A stretch of 64,000 nucleotides of DNA from Mycobacterium noviomagense. Lineage in GTDB: Bacteria > Actinomycetota > Actinomycetes > Mycobacteriales > Mycobacteriaceae. Location: contig NZ_AP022583.1 in the NCBI RefSeq assembly GCF_010731635.1, positions 4,402,001-4,466,000 of the forward strand, given 5' to 3'. Shown one piece after another: positions 26,526-35,635 of this stretch (its first letter is position 1; every line of letters begins with the position of its first letter). The notes beneath the pieces were generated by a model. It saw only the letters and a program-made list of their open reading frames with translations. It made no database searches and had not been told where the DNA came from. A program made the translations under genes and the position numbers.

Positions 26526-28090
26526 GCGCGTGCGACGAGGCGCGAGACGATCGGCGTTGCCGGCGCCAGTGGTGTTGAGGCGAACTTCGCCTTGATGCCC
26601 TTGATCCAGCGCCGGCAGCGCTCGGTGAGCTGGTAGTCATCGGTCTGCAGATGCCCGCGGGTGACGAGCACTCCGAGTTGTGCGCCCTCGCAGCGTAAAT
26701 CGCCCGGCGCGGCGACACGCATGTAGAAGGCTTCGGACCCGTCGAGCAGCGTGGCCCAGTCGTTGGCGGGGCGTGCAAAGGAGACGCGCCCGTCGTCGTC
26801 GATACGCCACACACCGGTGCGTGGCGTCGCGGTGAAAATCTCGACGTCTTGGGAGGTCTCACTGATTATCAGCTGACCCCAGACCTCGTCCTCGCCGTAG
26901 CCGCGCTCCCAGCGCGCATTGATTTCGTCGATGTCGAGCTCGTAATCCACGTCCATGTACTCGAGCAGATGGAAGAGGAACAGCGGCATGTCGGCGTAGG
27001 CCTCGGTGGTCAGGTTCGTCATCGGGCTGGCGCCGGACAGGCGCGGGTTCACCTCGCCGAGGTAGAGCTCGCGAGAGTCCAGGTCGTGCAACAGGTCCAC
27101 CTCGAAGTAGCCGCGGTATCCCTCGCGGCTGAGGATGTCGCCCAGCTTTCCGACCATTTCTCGCGCGGCGTGAGTCTGTGCCGGCGGCAGCACCTCGCGC
27201 CAGATGTCATTGCCGCACCAGCCGCCTTTGCGCGGAGTCAGCTCCGGATACCCGACGAGGCTCGTCATCGCGGGACCGATCACGGTGCCGTGGCGGGTCA
27301 CGGTGCCCTCGATGCACACCTCGACATTGCGGATGCGCTTCATGACTTTGACTTCCTGGCCGGCCAGGTCAGCGGCGTGATCGTCCCAGTCACGCTGGCC
27401 GCGCACAAAGAACACCGCGCTGCCGGCGTCGCCATAGGCGGCCACGACGACGAGGTCATCGCCCAGCCCTGCCTGTTGCGCGAGCGCCTGCAGCTCGTCG
27501 TAGGAGCCGGCCCGGCCGATAACGTGAGGCACGCTCGGCACGCCCGCCTCGTCGGCCAGACGGGTCATGACGAGCTTGGAGCCCAAGCGATGGCGCAACT
27601 CCACCGGAGGATGCATGACCTCCAAACCCGCTTCGCGCGCGAGGGCCTGCGTCTCCTCTTCCATCATCACGAAGCAGGCCTTACCACCGGGGCCTCGACC
27701 TGCGATGAACTCGAGTGTCTCCGGGTCACGCAGCAGGTGGTTGCACACATCACCCATGGACCCGAAATCAATGCGGTCGCGCCGCCGGGGAACGAATACG
27801 CGCGAGTGTGTGCCCTCGAACGAGTCGAAGTAGGTCAGGTAGAAGAAGTTTCGTATCCAGCGGTCGACGCCGAGCAGGTTGAACGGGGTGGGGGAGATGA
27901 AGTACAGCGGCACGGTGTTGGTGTGAAAGAACGCGCGTACCTCCGAGAGTCCGTTCAGCTGGCGGCGCGGCTCGGGCTCGGGGCCGCCGGCGTTGGCGAT
28001 CATGCCGGCCGAGTTGATGTCGGCGCCTGAGTCCGGCGCAAGAATCGCGGCGCGGGCGCTGGGCTCGGCGGGATGGCGGTGAGATGGCAT
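26522..28090 (-). CDS. ATP-grasp ligase of unknown substrate
   Basis: A carboxylate-amine/thiol ligase that would activate a carboxylate with ATP. Seen: an N-terminal domain of about 190 residues, LRHRLGSKLVMTRLADEAGVPSVPHV (start of the ATP-grasp fold), DDLVVVAAYGDAGSAVFFV with the ATP-binding lysine region altered, KVMKRIRNVEVCIEGTV, and GYRGYFEVDLLHDLDSRELYLGEVNPRLSGASP, which supplies the Mg-binding Glu/Asn pair. Length 522. The start is an ATG at 28090 rather than a TTG at 28105. It is coupled to the serine hydrolase. A ligase plus hydrolase pair suggests making and trimming a small peptide or amide. Confidence 0.84.
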   Translation of the reverse strand: MPSHRHPAEPSARAAILAPDSGADINSAGMIANAGGPEPEPRRQLNGLSEVRAFFHTNTVPLYFISPTPFNLLGVDRWIRNFFYLTYFDSFEGTHSRVFVPRRRDRIDFGSMGDVCNHLLRDPETLEFIAGRGPGGKACFVMMEEETQALAREAGLEVMHPPVELRHRLGSKLVMTRLADEAGVPSVPHVIGRAGSYDELQALAQQAGLGDDLVVVAAYGDAGSAVFFVRGQRDWDDHAADLAGQEVKVMKRIRNVEVCIEGTVTRHGTVIGPAMTSLVGYPELTPRKGGWCGNDIWREVLPPAQTHAAREMVGKLGDILSREGYRGYFEVDLLHDLDSRELYLGEVNPRLSGASPMTNLTTEAYADMPLFLFHLLEYMDVDYELDIDEINARWERGYGEDEVWGQLIISETSQDVEIFTATPRTGVWRIDDDGRVSFARPANDWATLLDGSEAFYMRVAAPGDLRCEGAQLGVLVTRGHLQTDDYQLTERCRRWIKGIKAKFASTPLAPATPIVSRLVARA

Positions 28091-28131
28091 ACCTGCATAC
28101 CGCAAGTGTGCACCCCGGCGGCGCCCGCGCC

Positions 28132-29094
28132 TCAGAGTGCGCGTAGGCCGCGCAGGGTTCTTCGTATCAGTTCGCGCCGTTCGTCGAGTGTCATCGAGTC
28201 ACCGAGCGGTGCGTGCACCCGCAAATAACCTTGTGTCGCCAGGTCGTCGACCAGAAACCGCGTCGCACCGAGCGGCAAGGACAGACGAGCGGCGATCTCT
28301 GCGACCGAGGGGCTGTGCGCGCACGACGTCAGGATCTGATTCCGCACATCATTTCTCCGCCAGTGCGGCGGCTTAGCTGTCCTGAGCGCTTCGACCGGAG
28401 CCTCGGGTGCCAGGTTGGCATCAGGGTCAGTACGGCCTGCCGTCAGCGCGTATGGCCGGACCAGGCTCGGTTCGTCCGCCGTTTCCGGTTCTGTGAACCA
28501 GTCACCGATCGCGTTGTCCTTACCGTCCGACTGCTGATGCGTGTCGGTGTGCCTCTCTCGGACGTCGTGGTTCTGCAAGAACCTCAAGGCCTCATCGGCG
28601 TGCACCGATGCGCGCACCTCGCTGGAGACGACTTTGAGGATGGTGCGGTCGGTGTCGATGACGAATGTGGTCCGTCTGACCGGCAGCAGTCCGGCCAGCA
28701 GGCCACGGCGCCGAGCGTGCCGGCCACGCCGGCCCGTCTCACGCGCGACGACGGATTTACGCAGCTTGGCGAGCCTGCCTCGGCGCACCCCGAACAGCTC
28801 GGACACCACGCCGTCCGCGTCCGAGAGCAGGGGATAGTCGAACGAGCGCTGTTGGGCGAAGTGGGCCTGTTTGTCGACGGTGTCGGTGCTGATGCCTACC
28901 CGCTGGGCGCCCGCCGCAGCGAATTCGCTGCTCAGGTCTCGAAAATGACAGGCCTGGGCGGTACAGATCGGGGAGGACGCTAGTGGGAAGAAGAACAGCA
29001 CAACCGGCCCTTTGGAAAGGAACGCGGACAGTGTCCGAGGCCGGCCGGTGTGATCCAAAAGAGTGAAGTCGGGCGCCTTCTCCCCGGCGATCAT
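28132..29094 (-). CDS. Peroxiredoxin Q fused to DUF742
   Basis: Residues 1-~175 are a PrxQ/BCP peroxiredoxin: MIAGEKAPDFTLLDHTG, then SSPICTAQACHF with peroxidatic Cys44 and resolving Cys49 (C-x4-C), and FVIDTDRTILKVV. A basic insert (RRGRHARRRG) interrupts it. After a polar linker the C-terminus (~225-321) is a DUF742 domain: SLVRPYALTAGRTDP, a winged-helix-like core VAEIAARLSLPLGATRFLVDDLATQGYL (in parts) and TLRGLRAL at the end. DUF742 is normally a separate protein in roadblock/GTPase (conservon) operons. The single frame is continuous, so this is a real fusion. The start at 29094 begins the conserved domain. Confidence 0.84.
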   Translation of the reverse strand: MIAGEKAPDFTLLDHTGRPRTLSAFLSKGPVVLFFFPLASSPICTAQACHFRDLSSEFAAAGAQRVGISTDTVDKQAHFAQQRSFDYPLLSDADGVVSELFGVRRGRLAKLRKSVVARETGRRGRHARRRGLLAGLLPVRRTTFVIDTDRTILKVVSSEVRASVHADEALRFLQNHDVRERHTDTHQQSDGKDNAIGDWFTEPETADEPSLVRPYALTAGRTDPDANLAPEAPVEALRTAKPPHWRRNDVRNQILTSCAHSPSVAEIAARLSLPLGATRFLVDDLATQGYLRVHAPLGDSMTLDERRELIRRTLRGLRAL

Positions 29095-29321
29095 CGGCAA
29101 AGAGTAACGCTGGGAGGCTCTGCGCAACGCACGACTGGAGATAATTCGGTCATCGCCGCGCAGCTACGGGTGTGCCCCGCGTGTATGGGGGTAGTCAGTT
29201 TGGGTGCGAGGAAGCGGTATCGAGTCGACGACGGGAGGACTGGCGCGTCGAGCACCGGTACCTGTCCACCGAACGCGCCGGAGCGGTCACCCACGACATC
29301 AACAGACGCTGCCATGTGGCG

Positions 29322-30416
29322 ATGACTAAGACATCACAAAGCCGGATCCGTCTGACCCATCACATCGTGGATCTCGACGACGGTCGCCAAGTTGGACTTT
29401 CCATCGGCGGCCGGGGAGTGCCGTTGGTCTTCATGCACGGGATCCTGCTGAGTCGTCGCGCATATCTACGCATGCTCAGCCGGATCGCCGGTCTGGGATT
29501 CCTGGTCGTCGCCGTCGATGCCGCCGGTCACGGCGACACCTGGCGACTGCCGAAAGATGCCTGTGGCTTCAGCGATCGCGCCGACTCAGTGCTGCACACA
29601 TTGGACGCGCTCGGCGTCGGGCAAGCGGTGTTCGTCGGCCACTCAATGGGTGGACGGATGACCATCCAACTGGCTGCACGCGCCCCCGAACGAGTGCTTG
29701 CCGCCGTGCTGTTCGACCCGGCGGCCGGGGCTCGGTTCGACAACTCCATCCCGAACCTGGTGAAGTCTCCAAACAGGGCATTGGGTGCGGCTTTCACCGC
29801 GATCCGCGACACGCTGGAAGACCCGATGCGGCTAGGAACCGGCGAGCAGGTCGGATACTTGCGCTTGCTCACGTCGGTAGCGACACCTAACTTGCTTAAT
29901 CCGTTGGGAGCCATCCGGACAATCAAGGCCATCATCGAGTCTGGTGATTACACGCCGATGCTGCGCACCATGCGCACCGAGGGGATGCCCACGATTGTGG
30001 TGCATGGCGAAAAAGACATGATCGTGCCGTTTGCCTGCGCACGCGAAATCGCCGACGAATGCGACGGCACGCTATACAAGGTGCCCGATGCGTACCACTC
30101 CTGGATGATCGCCAATCCGCGGCAGGGCGCCGATGCGTTTCGCCAATTGCTAGGCGCGGAACTCGGCGAGGTGATCCGCAACGCCGCGGACACGATCGGC
30201 ATCGAGGATGTCAACGATCATGCGGCTTGGGAGCGCGAACTGCTCGACCCCGATTCACTGTTGTTCAAATTCATCGATGTAGGGCATCACCGAAATCGGT
30301 GTAGAGGAACCCCAGCAGGTCAAACTCGAGCGGATGCGCGACGCCCAGCGCACCCACGAGCGGATGTCGTGGACGCGACGAACATATCAACGGTGGGCGG
30401 CCAAGCACATGCGTAA
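29322..30416 (+). CDS. Alpha/beta hydrolase with a C-terminal frameshift
   Basis: The catalytic domain is complete: oxyanion HGILL, VAVDAAGHGDT, nucleophile VGHSMGGR, acid in VHGEKDMIVP and His in DAYHSWMI. After residue ~318 (LLFKFIDV) the frame changes character to GHHRNRCRGTP and ends at 30416. Removing one G from the GGG at 30282-30284 restores a different frame that reads ITEIGVEEPQQVKLERMRDAQ and continues as basic, protein-like sequence to a stop at 30469-30471. So the gene probably carried 61 further codons. The hydrolase may still work. Either a recent mutation or a sequencing error explains it. The ATG at 29322 starts MTKTSQSRIRLTHH. Confidence 0.8.
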   Translation: MTKTSQSRIRLTHHIVDLDDGRQVGLSIGGRGVPLVFMHGILLSRRAYLRMLSRIAGLGFLVVAVDAAGHGDTWRLPKDACGFSDRADSVLHTLDALGVGQAVFVGHSMGGRMTIQLAARAPERVLAAVLFDPAAGARFDNSIPNLVKSPNRALGAAFTAIRDTLEDPMRLGTGEQVGYLRLLTSVATPNLLNPLGAIRTIKAIIESGDYTPMLRTMRTEGMPTIVVHGEKDMIVPFACAREIADECDGTLYKVPDAYHSWMIANPRQGADAFRQLLGAELGEVIRNAADTIGIEDVNDHAAWERELLDPDSLLFKFIDVGHHRNRCRGTPAGQTRADARRPAHPRADVVDATNISTVGGQAHA

Positions 30417-30642
30417 GACGCGGTCGGTGATCCGCCAGAACACCCAGATCCGGTCTGGACAGCGGCCATAGTCGCGTAGTCCATCTGGCCGCTGGATTGT
30501 TGGCGGCCGAACGACTCCGCGTCCCGATGCAGTTCGGTGGATCGAGGCTCAAATCTCGTGACGGTCTCAGTTGCGCAAAGGTACTGCAGCCCCCCGCGAT
30601 GCAAGGGCCGATATCGCCTGGTTGGCTTTAGCGTTGGCTGCT

Positions 30643-31071
30643 ATGGCCGGAGCGGGCAATTACGTGAAGTGCTGGCGCACAGCGCTTCATGCAACCGTCT
30701 CGGCATTGATAGTTGCCATCCTCGGACTCGCGATCACCCCCGTAGCTCATGCGGCTGCGGCCACGGCGACATTGAGGGTGGAACATACATGGCAGACCGG
30801 TTTCATCGCCCGCTTCGCAATCACCAACTTGAGCACAGCGCCGCTAAGCGATTGGAGGATTGACTTCGACTTGCCGGTCGGAGAATCCGTCTCGCACACG
30901 TGGAATAGCACCATTGCACAATCTGGCACGCACTATGTTCTCGCCCCCGCGAATTGGAATCGCGTCATTGCACCCGGTGGTTCAGCCACCGGCGGTTTCC
31001 GGGGCGTGTTGACCGGTTCCTACTCGCCACCGTCGAATTGTCTGCTCAACAGGCAATATCCTTGCACCTAA
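30643..31071 (+). CDS. Secreted carbohydrate-binding module 2 protein (Rv1987-like)
   Basis: 142 residues, the same length as M. tuberculosis Rv1987 (annotated a possible chitinase), and very similar to it as I recall. Seen: a signal peptide (WRTALHATVSALIVAILGL, then AITPVAHAA), then a single CBM2 domain with TWQTGFIARFAITNLST, DWRIDFDLP, HTWNS and NWNRVIAPGGSATGGF, ending in the Cys pair NCLLNRQYPCT. There is no catalytic domain, so it can bind polysaccharide (cellulose or chitin) but not cut it by known chemistry. The start ATG is set by the homology. Confidence 0.9.
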   Translation: MAGAGNYVKCWRTALHATVSALIVAILGLAITPVAHAAAATATLRVEHTWQTGFIARFAITNLSTAPLSDWRIDFDLPVGESVSHTWNSTIAQSGTHYVLAPANWNRVIAPGGSATGGFRGVLTGSYSPPSNCLLNRQYPCT

Positions 31072-31182
31072 CGACGACTGCACACTGAGGCCGAGTCATC
31101 GGGGATCCGCGGATGGCTGGGTTGTGGCCGGCCGAGGGGAAAGCCCGGTGACGCCCCGGGCTGTCGGTGGAATCCTGGGAGG

Positions 31183-31872
31183 ATGACCAAGCGCATCCTC
31201 AACGTCGTCTCCAACGTCGCCCACTACGACGACCCCGCCGAGCCAACCGGGCTGTGGCTCTCGGAGCTGAGCCACGCCTATGACGTCTTCGCCGAAGCGG
31301 GTTACGAGCAGACGATCGTCAGCCCGAAGGGCGGCCCTTCACCGCTGGAGCCGCGTTCGTTGAAGTTCCCCAATTTCGGCAAGAGCGCCAAGGCGTGGAA
31401 GGCCGACGATACGAAGATGGCGTTGCTGGCCAACACCGCCTCACCCGATGAGATTGACTCGGCGGATTATGACGCGATTTACTTCACCGGCGGTCACGCG
31501 GTCATGTACGACTTCCCGGACAGCGAAGGCCTGCAACGTATCACGCGCGAGATCTTCGAGCGCGGGGGAGTCGTGTCCTCGGTCTGCCACGGCTACTGCG
31601 GCCTGCTCAACACGAGGCTCTCGGACGGATCGCTCTTGGTTGCGGGGCGCAAGCTCACCGGGTTCGCCTGGTCCGAGGAGGTCCTGGCCCGGGTCCACAA
31701 GTTGGTGCCCTACAACGCCGAAGCGGAAATCAAGAAGCGCGGCGCCCGGTACGAAAAGGGTCTGATTCCTTTTGCTTCCCACGTCGTTGTCGACGGGCGG
31801 CTGGTAACAGGCCAGAATCCGGGATCTGCCAAGGCTACTGCGAAAAAGATTGTCTGGGCGCTGGGCAGGTGA
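31183..31872 (+). CDS. DJ-1/PfpI family glyoxalase III-like protein
   Basis: A class I glutamine-amidotransferase-like fold of the Hsp31/YajL group, probably a glutathione-independent glyoxalase or protein deglycase. Seen: EPTGLWLSELSHAYDVF with the conserved Glu, YFTGGHAVMYDFPDS, and the nucleophile elbow SSVCHGYCGLL (Cys near 137, followed by His). FASHVVVDGRLVTGQNPGSA is the usual C-terminal part. Length 229 is normal. It is monocistronic. Confidence 0.88.
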   Translation: MTKRILNVVSNVAHYDDPAEPTGLWLSELSHAYDVFAEAGYEQTIVSPKGGPSPLEPRSLKFPNFGKSAKAWKADDTKMALLANTASPDEIDSADYDAIYFTGGHAVMYDFPDSEGLQRITREIFERGGVVSSVCHGYCGLLNTRLSDGSLLVAGRKLTGFAWSEEVLARVHKLVPYNAEAEIKKRGARYEKGLIPFASHVVVDGRLVTGQNPGSAKATAKKIVWALGR

Positions 31873-31910
31873 ACCAGCGGGGCGCGACCGAGGTGCCGTT
31901 CTAGCGCGCC

Positions 31911-32567
31911 TCAGCGCGTAGCGCCGTGAAGATCCTTGGCTGTCGCAGACGTCGGTACCGTCGATTGATCCGGATACGTGCCGAGCAGTCGATCGGCAGT
32001 TCCGGTGGTGGTGACGGTGAACCAGTAGTGTTCGTTTTTGAAGTGGTGCCGTCGGTGGTTACGCCAAATCGACCGGTACAGACTGGTTTTAGGCTTGTAG
32101 TCGGTGTGGATTAGGTAGTGCGTCCACTCGTAGGCCAGCCCGAGGGCCGTCAAGCAGACCAGGTACGTCAGCCCGAGACCGAGTCTCGGGAAGGCCACCA
32201 ACGCTATGGCGACCGCCGTCGGGAGCACCCAGAGCAGGCTCTGCCACGGCATGAAGATGAGCTCGACTTTCCGCGGGTCGCAGTGATGCTCGCGATGTTT
32301 GCGTGCCAGTAGCGGATCCACGACGAAGCGGCCGACACTGCGCGGCCGCCAGTGCAGGATGCCGACATGGATGATCCACTCCAAAACCGGAAACGTGGCC
32401 ACCATCAGTGCCGGCAGCACGGCATCGGTGAGCTGCCAGTCGCCGACGACGATCCGGGTCGTCAGCGCCCCTGCGAACGTCAGTGAGAGAGCCCAGGGGG
32501 AAGGGTGGCGCCAAAACTCCCGGCCCGCCTCGGCCAGGGCGAAGTTGCTGCGTGCGCGTGTTGTCAC
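31911..32567 (-). CDS. Fatty acid hydroxylase/sterol desaturase family membrane protein
   Basis: A diiron membrane oxygenase. Seen: histidine clusters in [24 protein letters not shown] and [14 protein letters not shown], matching the 8-His motifs, and four hydrophobic segments. The ending [11 protein letters not shown] is typical. It overlaps the FadR-type regulator by 4 bases (ATGA), so it is produced with it and is the likely target of its control. Substrate could be a fatty acid or carotenoid; not decided here. Confidence 0.86.
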   Translation of the reverse strand: MTTRARSNFALAEAGREFWRHPSPWALSLTFAGALTTRIVVGDWQLTDAVLPALMVATFPVLEWIIHVGILHWRPRSVGRFVVDPLLARKHREHHCDPRKVELIFMPWQSLLWVLPTAVAIALVAFPRLGLGLTYLVCLTALGLAYEWTHYLIHTDYKPKTSLYRSIWRNHRRHHFKNEHYWFTVTTTGTADRLLGTYPDQSTVPTSATAKDLHGATR

Positions 32568-33298
32568 CGCCGTTCATCCAAGCCAGAAAGAGCGGCGAGC
32601 AGGTCGTGGGTGGCCGGCTCGAGCAGTTCGGTCGCGGCGCGTTTGGCGGCCGCCGGGTCGCCTGCGCTGATCGCCTGTGCCAGCTGCCGATACAGCTCTG
32701 TGCGACTGACCTCGGCGGCCATCACTGTGGCAAGGGCCGATAGTGCGGGTTCGTAGGTAGCACGCAAGGTGTTGAACATCAGCCGGAAGACGATGGAGTC
32801 GGCGGCGTCGACGACGTGATCCCAGAACGTCAACGCGGCGCGCTGATGCTCCACCGGGTCCTTCTCGGCGGCAAGTGCATCCACGGCGCCAGCGAGCAGG
32901 CCGGCCGCCTGCGGGCCGCCGCGTTCTGCAGCCAGCTCGGCAACTTTGGGCCCGTTGTGCAGCCGGGCCTCCAAGATGCTGCGCACGACTGCCACGTTCA
33001 GCTCATCAGCCCGATCGCCCCCGCGGAGCAACAAGCGGGGCAGCAGGTCCAGGCCTGCGTGGCGGCGGTAATCCCGCACGGTGGTGGCGTCCCCGTGCCG
33101 AACTTCGACCAGGCCGGCGGCGCTGAGGCGCTTGAGCGCCTCACGAACCGTCGGCCGGGACACGCCGAGCACTTCGGCGAGCTTGCGCTCATTGGGCAGC
33201 GTCTCTCCGGGCGCCATCTCGCCGCTGAGCACATTAGACATGATCTGCTCGAAGACGTATTCGGGTATCGATCGTCGAGTCACCGGCCGCAGAGCCAT
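32564..33298 (-). CDS. GntR/FadR-family transcriptional regulator
   Basis: The N-terminal winged helix is clear: [56 protein letters not shown] (in parts; the recognition helix is [12 protein letters not shown]). The C-terminal all-helical FCD/FadR domain holds the ligand pocket, starting about residue 95. The start at 33298 ([15 protein letters not shown]) is chosen; a later open frame start at 33334 gives a Phe/His-rich tail not seen in the family. It is the first gene of a two-gene operon with the hydroxylase, and may respond to fatty acyl ligands. Confidence 0.87.
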   Translation of the reverse strand: MALRPVTRRSIPEYVFEQIMSNVLSGEMAPGETLPNERKLAEVLGVSRPTVREALKRLSAAGLVEVRHGDATTVRDYRRHAGLDLLPRLLLRGGDRADELNVAVVRSILEARLHNGPKVAELAAERGGPQAAGLLAGAVDALAAEKDPVEHQRAALTFWDHVVDAADSIVFRLMFNTLRATYEPALSALATVMAAEVSRTELYRQLAQAISAGDPAAAKRAATELLEPATHDLLAALSGLDERR

Positions 33299-33361
33299 AG
33301 GCCTAAACATGCCGTGAAACTGGCTAGACGTCAAGTGGTCAGACCAGTAGCAAGCTCCTTA

Positions 33362-33544
33362 ATGGATTCGAGTCTGCGGCCGTCTATTCGGTGGTCGGGC
33401 AGACTCGATGGCCGCCTCACGCGCGTGCGAGCCGACCAGGCCGCGACCGTCGACCCTAGCCGACTAGGCAAGAGTGTTGGTTATCTCAGCCTGGAAGAGA
33501 TGCGACGAATAGATGCAGCGCTGCGCATCGTGTTGGATCTCTAA
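33362..33544 (+). pseudogene. C-terminal remnant of a MazF/PemK toxin gene
   Basis: A 60-codon frame whose last ~40 residues (RVRADQAATVDPSRLGK, then SVGYLSLEEMRRIDAALRIVLDL in two parts) are the standard end of MazF toxins, where DQ-TVD-RL and L-EM--ID-AL--VL-L are conserved. The beta-barrel core with its catalytic residues is missing. No MazE antitoxin is nearby. It is a relic of a lost toxin-antitoxin module. Confidence 0.72.
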
Positions 33545-33642
33545 CGCCATCGAGCACCGGAACCAAATCCAAACCGCTTGGGCCTCAGGCGGGTTCGCGT
33601 CTGACAACATGATGCAATATGCGGAGACTTACCGGTAATGCT

Positions 33643-33665
33643 GCATATTCGATTTGTGCGTATTG
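33643..33665 (+). repeat. 23-bp dispersed repeat, copy A
   Basis: GCATATTCGATT followed by TGT and GCGTATTG. It differs from copy C by four bases with no gap. It lies between the MazF remnant and the MPT63-like gene. Confidence 0.5.
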
Positions 33666-33697
33666 CCCTATGAGGCGGGGGCACGCGAGTCGAGTTG

Positions 33698-34153
33698 CTA
33701 GCCTTTCCAGACGACCTTGTCCGCGCCTCCGGCGTCCCGGTAGACCACACTGTCGGGGTTCGTACCGTTGCGAACGTCAAAGTAAAGCCGCCCTGTAACA
33801 GGGCTGCCTAAGGGGAGTGGCCCTTCAGGAAGGCCGTCAATCTGGTTACCCTTCATCACCGCGTACGTGGAGCTGTTGACCGCCCGAGCGTTGAAGTCGG
33901 CAATGTTCGGTGTTGCGTTACCGCTCACACCTTTGGCCGTGACGTCGGAGTACCACACGCCGTCGTTGTGGCCGCTGGGCTGCAGGTTGCTCACGGTGTA
34001 GTCGATGGTGCCGCCCATACTGGAAATCTCTGCCATCTGGCCGAATTGCAGCACCTGCGGATCGGCGAATGCGGGTGTCGCCGCGAAGATTCCGGCCGCC
34101 GCCAATACAGCTGTTGCTGCCGTTGTTTTCGATGCAATGTGTGAGAATGCCAC
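33698..34153 (-). CDS. Secreted MPT63-like protein (DUF1942)
   Basis: A small secreted beta-sandwich protein. Seen: a signal peptide from VAFSHIASKTTAAT through TPAFADP, then TVSNLQPSG, IADFNARAVNSSTYAVM, VTGRLYFDV and DKVVWKG, matching M. tuberculosis MPT63 (Rv1926c) in pattern (FNAR, G-LYFDV, W at the end). Function of the family is unknown. The GTG at 34153 has AAGGGAG six bases upstream, so it replaces a farther start at 34237 that yields non-protein-like sequence. Confidence 0.85.
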   Translation of the reverse strand: MAFSHIASKTTAATAVLAAAGIFAATPAFADPQVLQFGQMAEISSMGGTIDYTVSNLQPSGHNDGVWYSDVTAKGVSGNATPNIADFNARAVNSSTYAVMKGNQIDGLPEGPLPLGSPVTGRLYFDVRNGTNPDSVVYRDAGGADKVVWKG

Positions 34154-34500
34154 GTCAGGCTCCCTTCGTGATGTGCCGGCTGTCCAAGAGCGGCAGCTGA
34201 TTCGCAAGTGAGGTTTATCCGAAGCGCGGAATTTCAAACCTGATGTTTGCTAGCGCGCTTGTCGATCCTGGGGCCCGTTGATTAACTCGATATCAGAAAA
34301 GCTGGAACGCAGCGCTGCGCCCGATCCCGCCGTCGACCATGTGCGGATGGCCCGGCTCGTCGACGTCGACGTCGCTCACAAATAGGGTGAGCTCAAGCAG
34401 GGAGGCAGATACACCCGCGGAGCGTCTGAGCCGGCCCCATCTTTGTCATGGCGCGCCACCGTTGCGCTTGTCGAGTTCGCGGCTCGTCCGAACCAGATGA

Positions 34501-34685
34501 TCACGTAGCGCAGGTTTGGGTGAGCATGTCGAGGTCGGCGGAGGACCATTCTGCCAGTGGCCTCATTGTGAGCAGAAAATCGGCAACGAGCGCTTTCTTG
34601 GTGGGGTCGTGGACGTGTTCGGCGACACTGGCCAGCAGTTCTTGTCGGCTGCATCGCCGTCGTCGACGGTGTCTGGGTTTTGCAT
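34501..34685 (-). pseudogene. Possible small frameshifted gene
   Basis: From an ATG at 34685 one frame reads MQNPDTVDDGDAADK. A second frame then reads SRQELLASVAEHVHDPTK, followed by KALVADFLLTMRPLAEW and SSADLDMLTQTCAT, with TGA at 34501. The span is 185 bases (61 codons plus 2), so one indel would join them. The second part is amphipathic and protein-like, while the surrounding ORFs are not. The family is unknown. The rest of the 870-base gap between the MPT63-like gene and the lipoprotein holds only repeat copy B. Confidence 0.35.
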
Positions 34686-34820
34686 CCGGCTAACGGTAGG
34701 TGAGCGCTCCGACAAGCGACTTATATTGCACAACAACACGATACAACTACAGAACGATCGTGTCGAAATACGGTGCAGCGCCGCATATTTGGCAATATGG
34801 ATGACTTTACTGGCAGCTCT

Positions 34821-34843
34821 GCATCTTCAACTCCCGCGTATTG
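34821..34843 (+). repeat. 23-bp dispersed repeat, copy B
   Basis: GCATCTTCAA followed by CTCCCGCGTATTG. Differs from copy C at four positions without gaps. It sits in a gene-free, AT-richer stretch. Confidence 0.5.
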
Positions 34844-35026
34844 TTCAGTGCCAGACATCAATGGATCTCATGGAACTCGCCCGCCGAGCCCATGGTGGAT
34901 TTCATCGAGCACCGCTGGACCTTATTCGGGTGCTCTGACTTGCCGTCTCTGACCGCGTTATAAGTTTTTCGGAGCTACGAAGACCGCGACTGCCTGCGCC
35001 ACTCAAGAAGACGCGAGAGGAAGCCG

Positions 35027-35635
35027 ATGAGAACGATCGCCTACCGCCACGCGGGAGTCGTCGGCCTGGCCGCCGTCGCGCTGATCACCGTGGGCTGCAG
35101 CAATGGCAAGAGCGTCGAAGCGTCGGCACCGCCTCAGGTTGGGGTGAACGCCAGCTCCACGGCTAAAACCCCAGCGCAGCCCACCGAGGTGAAGCTCATA
35201 GGGGAGAGCGACGTCGAGGTGACCCTGACCGGCCCGATCGCTGCGAAGTACTCGTCGGCAACCGAGAATCAGAGGGCGGCTCTCGGCAAGCCACTGACGG
35301 GTGACCGCAACGCGGGAAAACGCGAGAGCGGCGTGGTGTTCCAGCAGTTCCAAGGCGGCGTCATCACCGCCAAGAACGACGAGGCTGGCACGCCCGCATA
35401 TATCACCCTGGGCAAGATCCGGGAGGCCTGGAATATCCCGCGCGACCGGGACGGCGCGCCTGCGATCACCGGCAATAACGGTTCGGCAGGCCCTCTGGGC
35501 TTGCCCATCAGCGACGAGAACACCGTCGGCGATCTGCTCGTGTCGAATTTCGAGCACGGCAGGATCGAGTACAACCCGAAGACCGGCCAGGTCGATGTGA
35601 CGGTAAACGGCAAGGTCGTACCATCCGGGCTGTAG
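35027..35635 (+). CDS. Putative lipoprotein with LGFP-like region
   Basis: 202 residues. Seen: a lipoprotein signal (VGLAAVALITVGC, lipobox Cys near 24) followed by a disordered Ser/Thr/Pro segment to ~52. The folded part contains FQGGVITAKNDEAGTPAYITLGKIREAW and GPLGLPISDENTV (in parts), then NFEHGRIEYNPKTGQVDVTVNG, which looks like two LGFP repeats as found in envelope proteins that bind arabinogalactan/peptidoglycan. AGAGGAAG lies just before the ATG. It is monocistronic. Confidence 0.82.
   Translation: MRTIAYRHAGVVGLAAVALITVGCSNGKSVEASAPPQVGVNASSTAKTPAQPTEVKLIGESDVEVTLTGPIAAKYSSATENQRAALGKPLTGDRNAGKRESGVVFQQFQGGVITAKNDEAGTPAYITLGKIREAWNIPRDRDGAPAITGNNGSAGPLGLPISDENTVGDLLVSNFEHGRIEYNPKTGQVDVTVNGKVVPSGL

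Noticed and set aside
26849..28030. 393-codon plus-strand open frame opposite the ATP-grasp gene
   Set aside because: It is an antisense shadow in GC-rich DNA; the composition is Val/His/Gln/Ala-rich without domain motifs, while the opposite strand has a clear ATP-grasp fold.
34516..34938. 140-codon plus-strand frame in the gap before the lipoprotein
   Set aside because: Composition is not protein-like, no ribosome site, and the opposite strand has a better (frameshifted) candidate.
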